Origin: Thunnus maccoyii
Taxonomy: Eukaryota; Chordata; Actinopteri; Scombriformes; Scombridae
Assembly: GCF_910596095.1 (NCBI RefSeq)
Contig: NC_056534.1
Span: forward strand, 12,471,490 to 12,535,489
DNA length: 64,000 nt
Direction of reading: 5' to 3'
Of this stretch, positions 13,955 to 24,140 are shown one piece after another. The notes under the pieces were generated by a model, which saw nothing but the letters and a program-made list of their open reading frames with translations, did no database searches and had not been told where the DNA came from. The translations under genes and the position numbers were made by a program. Each line of letters starts with the position of its first letter. Within the stretch, counting starts at the first letter, position 1.

Positions 13955-14800
13955 GTAATTTCTGCCACTAGGGGTCTCTCAAAACAATTACAAAAGACGG
14001 AGTTTGATGACGTTGTGAAGTAGCATGGGATCATGAGAGTTGTTGTCTTCATTGTTAAACAACCACCATTGCCATCATTGCAGTCAGCTTCTCTCGGTTA
14101 GGATTACTTCAGTGTTCATCATTCAAAAGGTTTTTACTGGTAGCCAAATTATCTGTCTCCTCTTCTCCAAAACGAACACAGAGATTACAACCAGTAAAAA
14201 CACTGAATAAAGCTGTTTCACGTTAAAAATCAGTGTTTCTCTGAGGCTCTTTGGCAGACAGAGGACATCTAGGAGGGACTGTGTGTGAGCCAAGCAGCCG
14301 CTAACGTTTGCTCAGCTTGTTTCTCTGATAACGTAAGATTGAGACGTCTGATGACTAAAATTCTTCATCCGGTTAAAATATATATTTAACAACGACCAAG
14401 ATCTAAAAAGTTCATCATAAAAATGTTCCTTAAAACTGATTAAAGTCCATTTTCTGGCGGGCAACAACAACATCCACATATTATCTTGTACGCATATACT
14501 CTTTAGTAGACAGCGTTGTAGCTGTTTACTACCATGGCATCAACCGACGCATGCACATAAGATGATCACCATCTTGTGATTGTATACTCTTTGGTAGAGG
14601 GGGTATGACGCCATTGACAGGCGACCAAATGAAAGGGACCATTACCTAGATTAAAATGACTGATTTCTCTATGTTTGAAAATTGTTAGAAACATTTGGGA
14701 TAATGTAAGTACACAACTTAACAAAATATATAACATAGTTCTAGTTGTAATAGACATTTTATTGGAGAATGGTTACATGTTATAGCTTTAATTTATTGTT
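13955..14800. repeat. Abundant fish repeat (non-autonomous element)
   Basis: From CTGCCACTAGGGGTCTCTC (13,963) through ATGACGTTGTGAAGTAGC-like sequence to a right end near TACATGTTATAGCTTTAA, this matches my memory of a widespread percomorph repeat of about 0.8 kb. It has no coding capacity. I recognise the sequence but not its formal class, and I did not find clear inverted ends. Confidence 0.5.
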
Positions 14801-16787
14801 GGAAATGTTAGTCTTCATATACTGTTTATTTTATATTAATTGTTTGCTTGCCTGTGGACAAATTTTACATTTTTGCATGTTCAGCTGACCTGCTGTGCAC
14901 TGACTAAAAGACTCTAAATTACACTAGCAGCAGTTAATTGGAATTAATTAACTGGAAGTGTACCGATTGAACATTGTCTCTCTTTAACCTTCAATTAACT
15001 TGTATAATTAGATACAAATTACATCGTCCTTTCCAGGAAACCTCCAAGGAAATTATTAGGAATTTACAGACTCATGAAATAAAGCCTTACCCATCATTTC
15101 AACCAATGCATACTACTTCTCTAGATGCTTAAAAAGTATGTGGTAGAGTCAGAGTCATGTTAATATATTTTAATGTATAACATCACTATAATATGTTAAA
15201 ATGTTTCTATAGTAACTCATGATCTTTGGCCTTAGAATATATGCATAAAGAATTATATCAAACTTTAATTATTTAGGCTTCTCATCAGTTGGATTTTTTT
15301 TATTAAATGTCATATCTTATTAGTTTAATATTAGCACAACTTTAATTAATTTGTGCATGTTAGAATGCACACCTCCTGTTATTCTATTGTTCAGAGAGCT
15401 GCTCTGTTCTTCTAACATCTACTGTAACATTTCACATGTTAGATTTTCGGTGTGAGGACCACCTGTAAATGAAGTAGACAACACCATGACTGAGTGTTTA
15501 CAGTGATGTCTTATCCCATATAAATTTCCAAGCAGCAGATGTCCTTTGTTAGCACTTATTTTAGCACGTTGTCCTTAAAACAAATCCCATCTGAATGAGG
15601 ATTTAATCTGCTCAACTGCTGGTTCTGGGCTTGTGGCCACATTACCACTATATGTGTCATTGTCAGTGTTTACACTCCATCTCCAGTGTACGGCTCTGCA
15701 GTAGGTGATGTCATACGCCCTCTGTGAGATTAGACACAACATCATGACAGTGTTTCCAGTCATATAACAAATGCATTCTTCCACAAGAAACAGACAGAAC
15801 TTGTTTGTGCAAATGCAGATGATAAATAAATCTTCAGTGGTCTTCGAGTTAATCTGTGTTTTTAAGAGTCCACTTTGTTTATTCATGTTGAGTCATAGCA
15901 TATCATCTTACCTACATCACATGACGCGTGGAAGCTGTTTGTTAAAACAGGATGTACATCATAGAACTAGTTTAAAATTGACACATTTTTAAACAAAGTC
16001 AGTCATTCACATGCTAATTAGACAGATAACAGCTTTTCATTAGAACAATAGGAGCGCTGAGCTTCTTGAGCAGCTGGGTTTACCCCTGCTTTAAATCAGA
16101 ATATGGTTAAGATTTTCATTTTAGTGTTAGCCTGTCTTTCGGTGACAACTTAATATTTATTGGTCCTTTTCATATGCTGTAATTATGGTCCAATGTTGGC
16201 ATCAAGTGAAATTTGTGAAATCTTATGCTTACATTTACATAGTTACATTTTAGTCAGATGCTACATTACCTTTTCTTTCTTTACATTTTAGGTATCCCAT
16301 CCTAAAAATAAGCAGCTTCTGTACCAAATGAAGATTATGTCGACAGATGGATGTTTCATTGGCTACTGATTAATTAGGGCAAGACCACACAAAATAACCC
16401 CATTAACACGATGTCAGTTTCAATGAATAAAGTGAAACTGAATGGCATTTTATGTGATTATCAGGATCATCCAATGGTGTCTAAAGTGGCAAAATGACTC
16501 CACTGACAGTAATTTTGATGTCTGTTTTTCTCGGTTTCTTCAGAGTGGCTCCTTCTGTCCTGAGTGTGTCCTAAAATATGACCTCATTTAGTAGATGTCT
16601 TCATCAGGAGGAGGCATTTCAATCTCATAGGGTTAAATGCTGAGGTTTCCCCATCTGACAACATTACTGAAGAATCCATTCAGATGAGCTATTACATCTC
16701 TCCGGTGGATTCCTTTATTCAGAAACCTGTACGAAATGACTGCAGCTACAGCCTTGCAGATGCACTGTATGATTGTGTCGTATGTGT
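14801..16787. other. No gene recognised
   Basis: AT-rich noncoding DNA. The 103- and 73-codon frames near 15.6-16.0 kb overlap on opposite strands and carry no domain. Confidence 0.45.
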
Positions 16788-17019
16788 TGTGACAACCCCT
16801 GCACAGTCTGAATGTGTGTGTGTGTATTAACTTGTGCTGTCATTAAGGTGCCTGAGAAGTTGATTGTGGTGGCCAACCTGATGTGGAGCACCTGGGCCCA
16901 GTGCTCCCATAGGATATAAAAGCCCCAGTCATCAGCATGGCTCTCTCTTCTTCCCCGCTACCAACTCTTTGCTTTTGTTTGGCTTTTGGTCTTACAACAT
17001 TCTACGTCACCTTATGCAC
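16788..17019 (+). mobile_element. Partial LTR fossil (Gypsy-like)
   Basis: Begins with TGTGACAACCCCTGCACAG, a typical fish LTR-retrotransposon LTR start. It contains a core-promoter-like GATATAAAAGCC at about 16,913 followed by a pyrimidine-rich stretch. No matching second LTR or internal region is nearby. Its right side is cut off by the hAT-like relic. It looks like an old, broken, solitary LTR piece. Gypsy assignment rests on resemblance only. Confidence 0.5.
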
Positions 17020-18535
17020 TAGGAGTGCCTGAGTACAAATACATTATATGGCAAAGCACAAATAGTGTTTTTTTATGAACATTTTTTTGTACAAATTTTT
17101 TAAAAATTATTTGTTTTTGGGAAGAAAAAGAAAACCATGTCAAATACCAGCGTGCAGGTTGGTTACATCGCTATCTCAGTCTCTCCCCTGTGCTCCACTG
17201 TTACATCTATCAGCATGTCTCAATGAGGGGAGTCACATCCACCTGCTGCATGACACACATTTCCCTATTTGGACATCTCTCTCAGAGTTATGGGTGTTCC
17301 CCAGAGATGAAGGCCCTGTTTACACCTGGTATTAACATGCATCTCCACATGCATCCTGAGTGACCACTTGTGATCAGATCTCACTTCCCCACTCTATATG
17401 CAAATAAACACAGACATCGTTTCCATTTTCAAAGACCAAATTTGTTCATTATTCGACCAAAGCTGTGTTCAACTTGATAAATGTTCAGGATATATATAAA
17501 CATTCCGCATCGAGCGAGAGAGAGAGAGAGTTATGCAACGATCTCCAAGCAGCTGTGTCTCTCCATTCAGAGACACTGTATGCATGTACGCACAAGACAC
17601 AGCAGCATAACTTCATTCTTCAAATATCCGACACACCAACAGGGTCAGTCAGGATCTAATGTTAATTAATGTTCTGTATTCTTCTACACATGCAGTAAGT
17701 CATCTGTTACACACAAAGTCCAGGTTCATACAGTGAAACTGTTTGGAGTAAAGCAGTCATCCTCCTGATAAATATTGAGCTCATTATGTTGAGCAGCGGG
17801 GCAAAACTAAAAACTATTGTTATCAACTTGACAGGACAGAAGAGACTATCCAGCAACGTTTAGCTTCTGAAATATTTTTTTAGACAGACAAGCGAAAAAT
17901 GAATGGTTTAATTTATATTCTAATTGTCGATTTGAAGAGGGAAACCGGTTAGGGGAACGAGAAAAACAGGAAAAACAGGAGGTGGGTTACGTTTTTAATT
18001 CACATGAAAAACAAAATAATTTGTTTATCCTGTTATCAAACAAGTTGAACAGCTTTGGACGGAGGGTCTTGTGCCTAGTCTGCCGGAAAATAGAGGACAT
18101 CAGTTGAGTAGGCGGTCCTTCAATGTGGCCCAGGACGCATTGCGTTTACACTACTAAAAGAATGTGGCCACATGTGGCCCAGACCACCTTCGAATGTGGT
18201 CTGAGTGATCGGATCTCAATCCGTCCTCAATGCGTCTTGGGTGCGTTTACACCTGTACTTAAAGCTGTCCACTTGTGATCGGTTCACCCGAGACGGATGT
18301 TAATACCAGGTGTAAACAGGGCCAAAGCTGAGCTACTGACACACGCTAAGTACTCCCAAGGGACTCTCCATAACCTGTTGTTCCCCTTCTCCTTTCCACA
18401 AAGTTAGGTTGTAAAAAATATGCAGTAAATGAAAAGTGTAAAACAAGAATCGCCTTTGAAGTTCTTCTCTACACATTACACGCTGTGCTGTCTCTGTGTT
18501 ATGAGTGTATAAATAGGTAGAGGTCTGTCTGTACA
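17020..18535 (+). mobile_element. hAT-like relic split by a later insertion
   Basis: The left end, TAGGAGTGCCTGAGTACAAA, is closely related to that of the copy at 28,827 (TAGGGGTGTGCCCAAATAC). The two align for about 185 bp, including ATTATTTGTTTTTGGGAAGA and CAGGTTGGTTACAT. Beyond 17,300 the copy is interrupted by the inverted-repeat element at 17,312-18,323. The sequence resumes at 18,324 (AAAGCTGAGCTACTGACACA) and may continue to about 18,535. The TAGGGGTGTG-type end is typical of hAT elements. No transposase frame is seen. Confidence 0.5.
17312..18323. mobile_element. Non-autonomous DNA transposon with perfect 27-bp TIRs
   Basis: The first 27 bases (17,312-17,338, starting GGCCCTGTTTACACCTGG) are exactly repeated in inverted orientation at 18,297-18,323. 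Subterminal GTGATCGGATCTC-type motifs recur at both ends, for example near 17,372 and 18,208, as in PIF/Harbinger-like or hAT-like MITEs. The interior (1,012 bp in total) has no transposase. The 62- and 64-codon frames are random, and a short GAGA run lies at 17,516-17,529. Identical ends suggest a fairly young insertion into the hAT-like relic. The target-site duplication is unclear (GAA on the left, AAA on the right). Confidence 0.7.
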
Positions 18536-18794
18536 TTGGCTTGGTAATCAGCGCAGTCGTCTATGATATTGAAGACTTGAGTTCAAGACTTAGTGTGTGG
18601 ACCTCCTTTGTAAGCTAGTTTATACATTCCACCAATTTTTTTTCTGATTTCTAGACAATTATCACAAAGCTGAATCCATAAGTGAAGGCATGAAAAGAGT
18701 CAAGGAAAAACCTACACGTCGAAGATTATTTTAAAGTAAGTCAAACCTGAACAGCATTCACTGCAGGGGAAATCCTACATAGCACGTTGTTAGT

Positions 18795-18839
18795 GGCTCG
18801 CTGGCCTAGGGGTATGATTCTCGCTTCGGGTGCGAGAGG
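18795..18839 (+). pseudogene. tRNA-Pro(CGG), 3' half missing (unit 1)
   Basis: Acceptor 5' strand, D arm and anticodon arm (CTCGC-TTCGGGT-GCGAG, anticodon at 18,827-18,829) are intact. After GCGAGAGG the sequence runs straight into GGAGGAATGTGG, so the variable loop, T arm and 3' acceptor strand are lost, including the internal B-box promoter. It cannot make a normal tRNA. It marks the eroded left edge of the array. Confidence 0.85.
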
Positions 18840-19208
18840 GGAGGAATGTGGTTGGTTCTTGTGGGCTATCTGATTGATTTTGCAAGTTTGGAACTGTTGG
18901 GAAGCTAAGACATCCTAAGAAGGATATGAGAATCAAACTGCTGTATACTTGGCAGCTCGGCACGTCCAATTGGGACGGGACTTCAATAGATGCATCTACA
19001 TGTTGACGGTGTCAGTTGGGAGGTATGCTAGGCATGTCCCCTTAGGAGACTTCAGAAGACGCCAGGAGCATACTGAAATGGCTGCATATCCACTCTTTTC
19101 TCGAAACGCCTCACAATCCACTGTGAAGGGCAGGAGGAGGAGGCAGAGGAAGAGAGCATCTAGGCATTTTTGCTGAGCGTGCAACAGCTGCAACAGCACG
19201 TGGAAAGT

Positions 19209-19280
19209 GGCTCGTTGGTCTAGGGGTATGATTCGGGCTTTGAGTGCGAGAAGCCCCGGGTTCAAATCCCGGAGAAGCCT
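19209..19280 (+). pseudogene. Decayed tRNA-Pro body with TGA anticodon (unit 2)
   Basis: Full 72-nt length, but the anticodon triplet is TGA (19,241-19,243). The anticodon stem has two mismatches (CGGGC against GCGAG), and the acceptor stem has mismatches at the fifth and sixth pairs. A box and B box (GGGTTCAAATCCC) remain, so it might still be transcribed, but the fold is poor. Most likely a pseudogene. A serine-type anticodon on a proline body is notable only if it were functional. Confidence 0.75.
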
Positions 19281-19656
19281 AGATGAAAGGAATGTGTTTG
19301 CTTCTTGTAGGTTACTTGACTAGTTTGGAACTGTTGAGAAGCTAACAAAGAGGTGGGAGTTGAACTGCTGCCTATTTAACACATCCACTTAAAAGGAGAC
19401 TTCAACAAATGCCAAGAGCATACTGAAATGGCTGCATATCTCCTCTGTTTTCAAAATGCTTTGGGATCCCGTAAGAGGAGCAGAAAGACCATGAAGGGGA
19501 ACAGCGCATCTAAACATCTTTGCTGACCATACAACCATTGCAACCTGACCTGGAAAGTGAATACAGATAGATGAATGGATCCAACAGTGGTTGCTGGTTT
19601 AAAGGTATACTGTGTAAACTTCACCGAGCTGCTATTGAATGGCTAACTCTTTCTGT

Positions 19657-19727
19657 GGCTCGTTGGTTTGGGGTATGATTCTCGCTTTGGGTGCGAGAGG
19701 TCCCGGGTTCAAATCCCGGACGAGCCC
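19657..19727 (+). tRNA. tRNA-Pro(TGG), D loop one base short (unit 3)
   Basis: 71 nt. Acceptor, anticodon (CTCGC-TTTGGGT-GCGAG, anticodon 19,688-19,690) and T arms match the array consensus. The A-box region is TTGGTTTGGGGTAT instead of TTGGTCTAGGGGTAT, so the D loop is one base shorter and the A box is weakened. Reads CCA and, by wobble, CCG. Possibly still functional. Confidence 0.7.
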
Positions 19728-20111
19728 AGATGGCAGCAATGTGGTTGCTTCTTGTGGGCTACCTGATTAGTTTGGAACTGTTGGGAAGCTAACAAGGTGA
19801 TTAGAGTTGAACTGCTTTATACTTGGCAGCTCGATAAATCCACTATGGGGGAAAATTCAGTAGACTTCAGGAGGATACTGAAATGGCTGCATATCCCTTC
19901 TGTTTTCAAAATGCCTTGGGATCCCGTAAGAGGAGCAGAAAGACCATGAAGGGGAACAGCGCATGTAAACATCTTTGCTGAGCATACAACCATTGCAACC
20001 TGACCTGGAAAGTGAATACAGGTGGATGAATGGATCCAACAGTGGTTGCTGGTTTAAATGTATACTGTGTAAACTTCACCGAGCTGCTATTGAATGGTTA
20101 GTTCTTTCTGT

Positions 20112-20183
20112 GGCTCTTTGCTCTAGGGGTATGATTCTCACTTAGGGTGTGAGAGGTCCCGGCTTCAAATCCCGGACGAGCCC
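20112..20183 (+). tRNA. tRNA-Pro(AGG) variant (unit 4), probably impaired
   Basis: Anticodon AGG at 20,144-20,146. Relative to the consensus, the anticodon stem carries a paired double change (CTCAC with GTGAG) that keeps all five pairs. The T stem has CCGGC before TTCAAAT, which breaks the normally invariant 53-61 pair and alters the B box. The acceptor stem has a mismatch at the sixth pair. It lies within the 1,758-bp duplication and has a near-identical partner at 21,870. Function is doubtful. Confidence 0.6.
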
Positions 20184-20504
20184 TGAGGTTCAAGAATTAG
20201 GCTGCTTCTTCTGAGTTGTCTGTTTAATTTTGAAACTTTTAGTAACAGTTGGGAAACTAAGACATACTAAGAAGGAGGTGAGAGTCAAACTGCTTCACCT
20301 ACATGTTGAAGTTCCTAGTCTAACGTTTGGGAGGTATGCTGGACACGTGGATGCTGGACGAGACTTCAGTAGATGCTGCTGTAACTTGACCAGGAAAGTG
20401 AAGACAAATGGACGATGGATGGATGGATCCTGCAGTTGTTGCTGGGAGAAAGGTACGCTGAGTCAAATTCTCCCAGATGCAATCACATGGCTTTTGCTTG
20501 GTAT

Positions 20505-20576
20505 GGCTCGTTGGTCTAGGGGTATGATTCTCGCTTTGGGTGCGAGAGGTCCCGGGTTCAAATCCCGGACGAGCCC
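20505..20576 (+). tRNA. tRNA-Pro(TGG), intact (unit 5)
   Basis: Perfect 72-nt cloverleaf: acceptor GGCTCGT with ACGAGCC, anticodon arm CTCGC-TTTGGGT-GCGAG (anticodon 20,537-20,539), T arm CCGGG-TTCAAAT-CCCGG, and discriminator C. CCA is not encoded, as usual in eukaryotes. A and B boxes are consensus. Decodes CCA and CCG. No TTTT terminator follows within the next 40 bases. Confidence 0.95.
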
Positions 20577-20957
20577 AGATGGCGGAATTGTATTTGCTTC
20601 TCGTGGGTTAGTTGACAAGTTTGGAACTGTTGGCAAGCTAAGGAGGAGGGAGTTGAACTGCTACTTATTTGGCAGCTCGACACATCCACTTAAGAGGAGA
20701 CTTTAATAGATGCCAGGAGCATAATGAAATGGCTGCATATAATCTCCTTTTTCAAAATGCTTCAGGATCCCGTAAGAAGAGCAGAAAGACCATGCAGGAG
20801 AACAGCTCATCTAAACATCTTTGCTGAGCATACAACCATTGCAACCTGACCTGGAAAGTGAATACAGATAGATGAATGGATCCAACAGTGGTTGCTGGTT
20901 TAAAGGTATACTGTGTAAACTTCACCAAGCTGCTATTGAATGGCTAACTCTTTCTGT

Positions 20958-21029
20958 GGCTCGTTGGTCTAGGGGTATGATTCTCGCTTTGGGTGCCAGA
21001 GGTCCCGGGTTCAAATCCCGGACGACCCC
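20958..21029 (+). tRNA. tRNA-Pro(TGG) with stem mismatches (unit 6)
   Basis: Anticodon TGG at 20,990-20,992. The 3' strand of the anticodon stem is GCCAG (one mismatch), and the 3' acceptor strand reads ACGACCC (one mismatch at the third pair). Promoter boxes are normal. Two stem defects make it a likely pseudogene or a weak gene. Confidence 0.6.
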
Positions 21030-21413
21030 AGATAGCAGCAATGTGGTTGCGTCCTGTGGGCTACCTGACTAGTTTGGAACTGTTGGGAAGCTAACAAGGT
21101 AGGTGGAGTTGAACTACTGCATGCTTGGCAGCTTGATTAATCTACTATGGGGGAAAATTCAGTGGACTTCAGGAGGATACTGAAATGGCTGCATATCCCC
21201 TCTGTTTTCAAAATGCCTTGGGATCCCGTAAGAGGAGCAGAAAGACCATGAAGGGGAACAGCGCATTTAAACATCTTTGCTGAGCATACAACCATTGCAA
21301 CCTGACCTGGAAAGTGAATACAGATAGATGAATGGATCCAACAGTGGTTGCTGGTTTAAAGGTATACTGTGTAAACTTCACCGAGCTGCTATTGAATGGC
21401 TAACTCTTTCTGT

Positions 21414-21485
21414 GGCTCGTTGGTCTAGGGGTATGATTCTCGCTTAGGGTGCGAGAGGTCTCGGGTTCAAATCCCGGACGAGCCC
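21414..21485 (+). tRNA. tRNA-Pro(AGG), intact (unit 7)
   Basis: Anticodon AGG at 21,446-21,448 (A34 is normally edited to inosine, reading CCU, CCC and CCA). The only departure from consensus is the first T-stem pair, a T-G wobble. All other stems are perfect, and A and B boxes are consensus. Likely functional. Confidence 0.92.
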
Positions 21486-21869
21486 AGATGGCAGCAATGT
21501 GGTTGCTTCTTGTGGGCTAACTGACTAGTTTGGAACTGTTGGGAAGCTAACAAGGTAGTTGGAGTTGAACTCCTGCATGCTTGGCAGCTCGATAAATCCA
21601 CTCAGGAGGAAAATTCAGTAGATGCCAGGAGGATACTGAAATGGCTGCATATCCCCTCTGTTTTCAAAATGCCTTGGGATCCCGTAAGAAGAGCAGAAAG
21701 ACCATGAAGGGGAACAGTGCATCTAAACATCTTTGCTGAGCATACAACCATTGCAACCTGACCTGGAAAGTGAGAACAGATAGATGAATGGATCCAACAG
21801 TGGTTGCTGGTTTAAAGGTATACTATGTAAACTTCACCGAGCTGCTATTGAATGGTTAGTTCTTTCTGT

Positions 21870-21941
21870 GGCTCTTTGCTCTAGGGGTATGATTCTCACT
21901 TAGGGTGTGAGAGGTCCCGGCTTCAAATCCCGGACGAGCCC
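21870..21941 (+). tRNA. tRNA-Pro(AGG) variant (unit 8), probably impaired
   Basis: Identical over its length to unit 4 (1,758 bp upstream). It has the same compensated anticodon stem (CTCAC/GTGAG), the same broken 53-61 T-stem pair and the same acceptor mismatch. Anticodon 21,902-21,904. Its identity comes from recent segmental duplication, not independent change. Confidence 0.6.
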
Positions 21942-22262
21942 TGAGGTTCAAGAATTAGGCTGCTTCTTCTGAGTTGTCTGTTTAATTTTGAAACTTTTAG
22001 TAACAGTTGGGAAACTAAGACATACTAAGAAGGAGGTGAGAGTCAAACTGCTTCACCTACATGTTGAAGTTCCTAGTCTAACGTTTGGGAGGTATGCTGG
22101 ACACGTGGATGCTGGACGAGACTTCAGTAGATGCTGCTGTAACTTGACCAGGAAAGTGAAGACAAATGGACGATGGATGGATGGATCCTGCAGTTGTTGC
22201 TGGGAGAAAGGTACGCTGAGTCAAATTCTCCCAGATGCAATCACATGGCTTTTGCTTGGTAT

Positions 22263-22334
22263 GGCTCGTTGGTCTAGGGGTATGATTCCCGCTTTGGGTG
22301 CGAGAGGTCCCGGGTTCAAATCCCGGACGAGCCC
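22263..22334 (+). tRNA. tRNA-Pro(TGG) with a real T-run terminator (unit 9)
   Basis: Anticodon TGG at 22,295-22,297. Differs from unit 5 by one base in the anticodon stem (CCCGC against GCGAG, a C-A mismatch at the second pair). Twelve bases after the gene is a run of eight T (22,346-22,353), where unit 5 has only broken Ts. This is the only unit with a strong Pol III terminator close behind it. It may be transcribed cleanly, but its anticodon stem is weaker. Confidence 0.75.
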
Positions 22335-22723
22335 AGATGGCGGAATTTTTTTTGCTTCTCGTGGGTTAGTTGACAAGTTTGGAACTGTTGGCAAGCTAAG
22401 GAGGAGGGAGTTGAACTGCTACTTATTTGGCAGCTCGACACATCCACTTAAGAGGAGACTTTAATAGATGCCAGGAGCATAATGAAATGGCTGCATATAA
22501 TCTCCTTTTTCAAAATGCTTCAGGATCCCGTAAGAAGAGCAGAAAGACCATGCAGGGGAACAGCTCATCTAAACATCTTTGCTGAGCATACAACCACTGC
22601 AACCTGACCTGAAAAGTGAAGACAAATAGATGGATATATGGATGGATCCAACAGTGGTTGCTGGGAAAAAGGTTCACTGTGTAAACTTCACCGAGCTGCT
22701 ATCGAATGACTCCCACTTCCTGT

Positions 22724-22795
22724 GGCTCGTTGGTCTAGGGGTATGATTCTCGCTTAGGGTGCGAGAGGTCCTGGGTTCAAATCCCGGACGACCCC
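22724..22795 (+). tRNA. tRNA-Pro(AGG), acceptor mismatch (unit 10)
   Basis: Anticodon AGG at 22,756-22,758. The T stem contains a T-G wobble (CTGGG with CCCGG). The 3' acceptor strand is ACGACCC, giving a C-C mismatch at the third pair, as in unit 6. The rest is consensus. Function uncertain. Confidence 0.7.
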
Positions 22796-23157
22796 AGATA
22801 GCAGCAATGTGACTAGTTTGGAACTGTTGGGAAGCTAACAAGGTAGTTGGAGTTGAACTACTGCATGCTTGGCAGCTTGATAAATCCACTATGGGGGAAA
22901 ATTCAGTGGACTTCAGGAGGATACTGAAATGGCTGCATATCCCCTCTGTTTTCAAAATGCCTTGGGATCCCGTAAGAGGAGCAGAAAGACCATGAAGGGG
23001 AACAGCGCATCTAAACATCTTTGCTGAGCATACAACCATTGCAACCTGACCTGGAAAGTGAATACAGATAGATGAATGGATCCAACAGTGTTTGCTGGTT
23101 TAAAGGTATACTGTGTAAACTTCACCGAGCTGCTATCGAATGACTCCCACTTCCTGT

Positions 23158-23229
23158 GGCTCGTTGGTCTAGGGGTATGATTCTCGCTTCGGGTGCGAGA
23201 GGTCCTGGGTTCAAATCCCGGACGAGCCC
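23158..23229 (+). tRNA. tRNA-Pro(CGG), intact (unit 11)
   Basis: Anticodon CGG at 23,190-23,192, specific for CCG. Acceptor, D and anticodon stems are perfect. The T stem has one T-G wobble (CTGGG/CCCGG). A and B boxes are consensus. Shares the wobble and the adjacent spacer with unit 13, so the two are recent duplicates. Confidence 0.93.
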
Positions 23230-23617
23230 AGATAGCAGCAATGTGGTTGCTTCTTGTGGGCTACCTGATTAGTTTGGAACTGTTGGGAAGCTAACAAGGT
23301 GATTAGAGTTGAACTGCTGCATACTTGGCAGCTCCATAAATCCACTAAGGAGGAAAATTCAGTAGACGCAAGGAGGATACTGAAATGGCTGCATATCTCC
23401 TCTGTTTTCAAAACGCCTTGGGATCTCGTAAGAAGAGCAGAAAGACCATGAAGGAGAACAGCGCATCTAAACATCTTTGCTGACCATACAACCACTGCAA
23501 CCTGACCTGGAAAGTGAATACAGATGGATGGATGGATCCATCCAACAGTGGTTGCTAGTTTAAAGGTATACTATGTAAACTTCACCGAGCTGCTATTGAA
23601 TGGCCAACACTTCCTGT

Positions 23618-23689
23618 GGCTCGTTGGTCTAGGGGTATGATTCTCGCTTAGGGTGCGAGAGGTCCCGGGTTCAAATCCCGGACGAGCCC
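23618..23689 (+). tRNA. tRNA-Pro(AGG), intact (unit 12)
   Basis: Perfect 72-nt cloverleaf identical to unit 5 except for the anticodon base (AGG at 23,650-23,652). All stems are fully paired and both internal promoter boxes are consensus. The first TTTT downstream is about 170 bases away (23,860). Confidence 0.95.
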
Positions 23690-24068
23690 AGTTGGCAGCA
23701 ATGTGGTTGCTTCTTGTGACTGACTAGTTTGGAACTGTTGGGAAGCTAACAAGGTAGTTGGAGCTGAACTACTACATGCTTGGCAGCTTGATAAATCCAC
23801 TATGGGGGAAAATTCAGTAGATGCCAGGAGGATACTGAAATGGCTGCATATCCCCTCTGTTTTCAAAATGCCTTGGGATCCCGTAAGAAGAGCAGAAAGA
23901 CCATGAAGGGGAACAGCACATCTAAACATCTTTGCTGAGCATACAACCATTGCAACCTGACCTGGAAAGTGAATACAGATAGATGAATGAATCCAACAGT
24001 GGTTGCTGGTTTAAAGGTATACTGTGTAAACTTCACCGAGCTGCTATTGAATGGCTAACTCTTTCTGT

Positions 24069-24140
24069 GGCTCGTTGGTCTAGGGGTATGATTCTCGCTT
24101 CGGGTGCGAGAGGTCCTGGGTTCAAATCCCGGACGAGCCC
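24069..24140 (+). tRNA. tRNA-Pro(CGG), intact (unit 13)
   Basis: Anticodon CGG at 24,101-24,103. Same sequence as unit 11, including the T-G wobble in the T stem. Last complete gene of the array. Confidence 0.93.

Noticed and set aside
18538-18610. tRNA-like segment (GGCTTGGTAATCAGC and GAGTTCAAGAC)
   Set aside because: It has a B-box-like motif, but no acceptor or anticodon stem can be paired. Could be SINE debris. Too weak to call.
20230-20706. 158-codon open frame (and near-identical one at 21,988-22,464)
   Set aside because: Its central part (GMILALGARGPGFKSRTSPD) is a translation of a tRNA-Pro gene and the rest is array spacer. The same peptide recurs only because the array is tandem. 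Not a protein gene.
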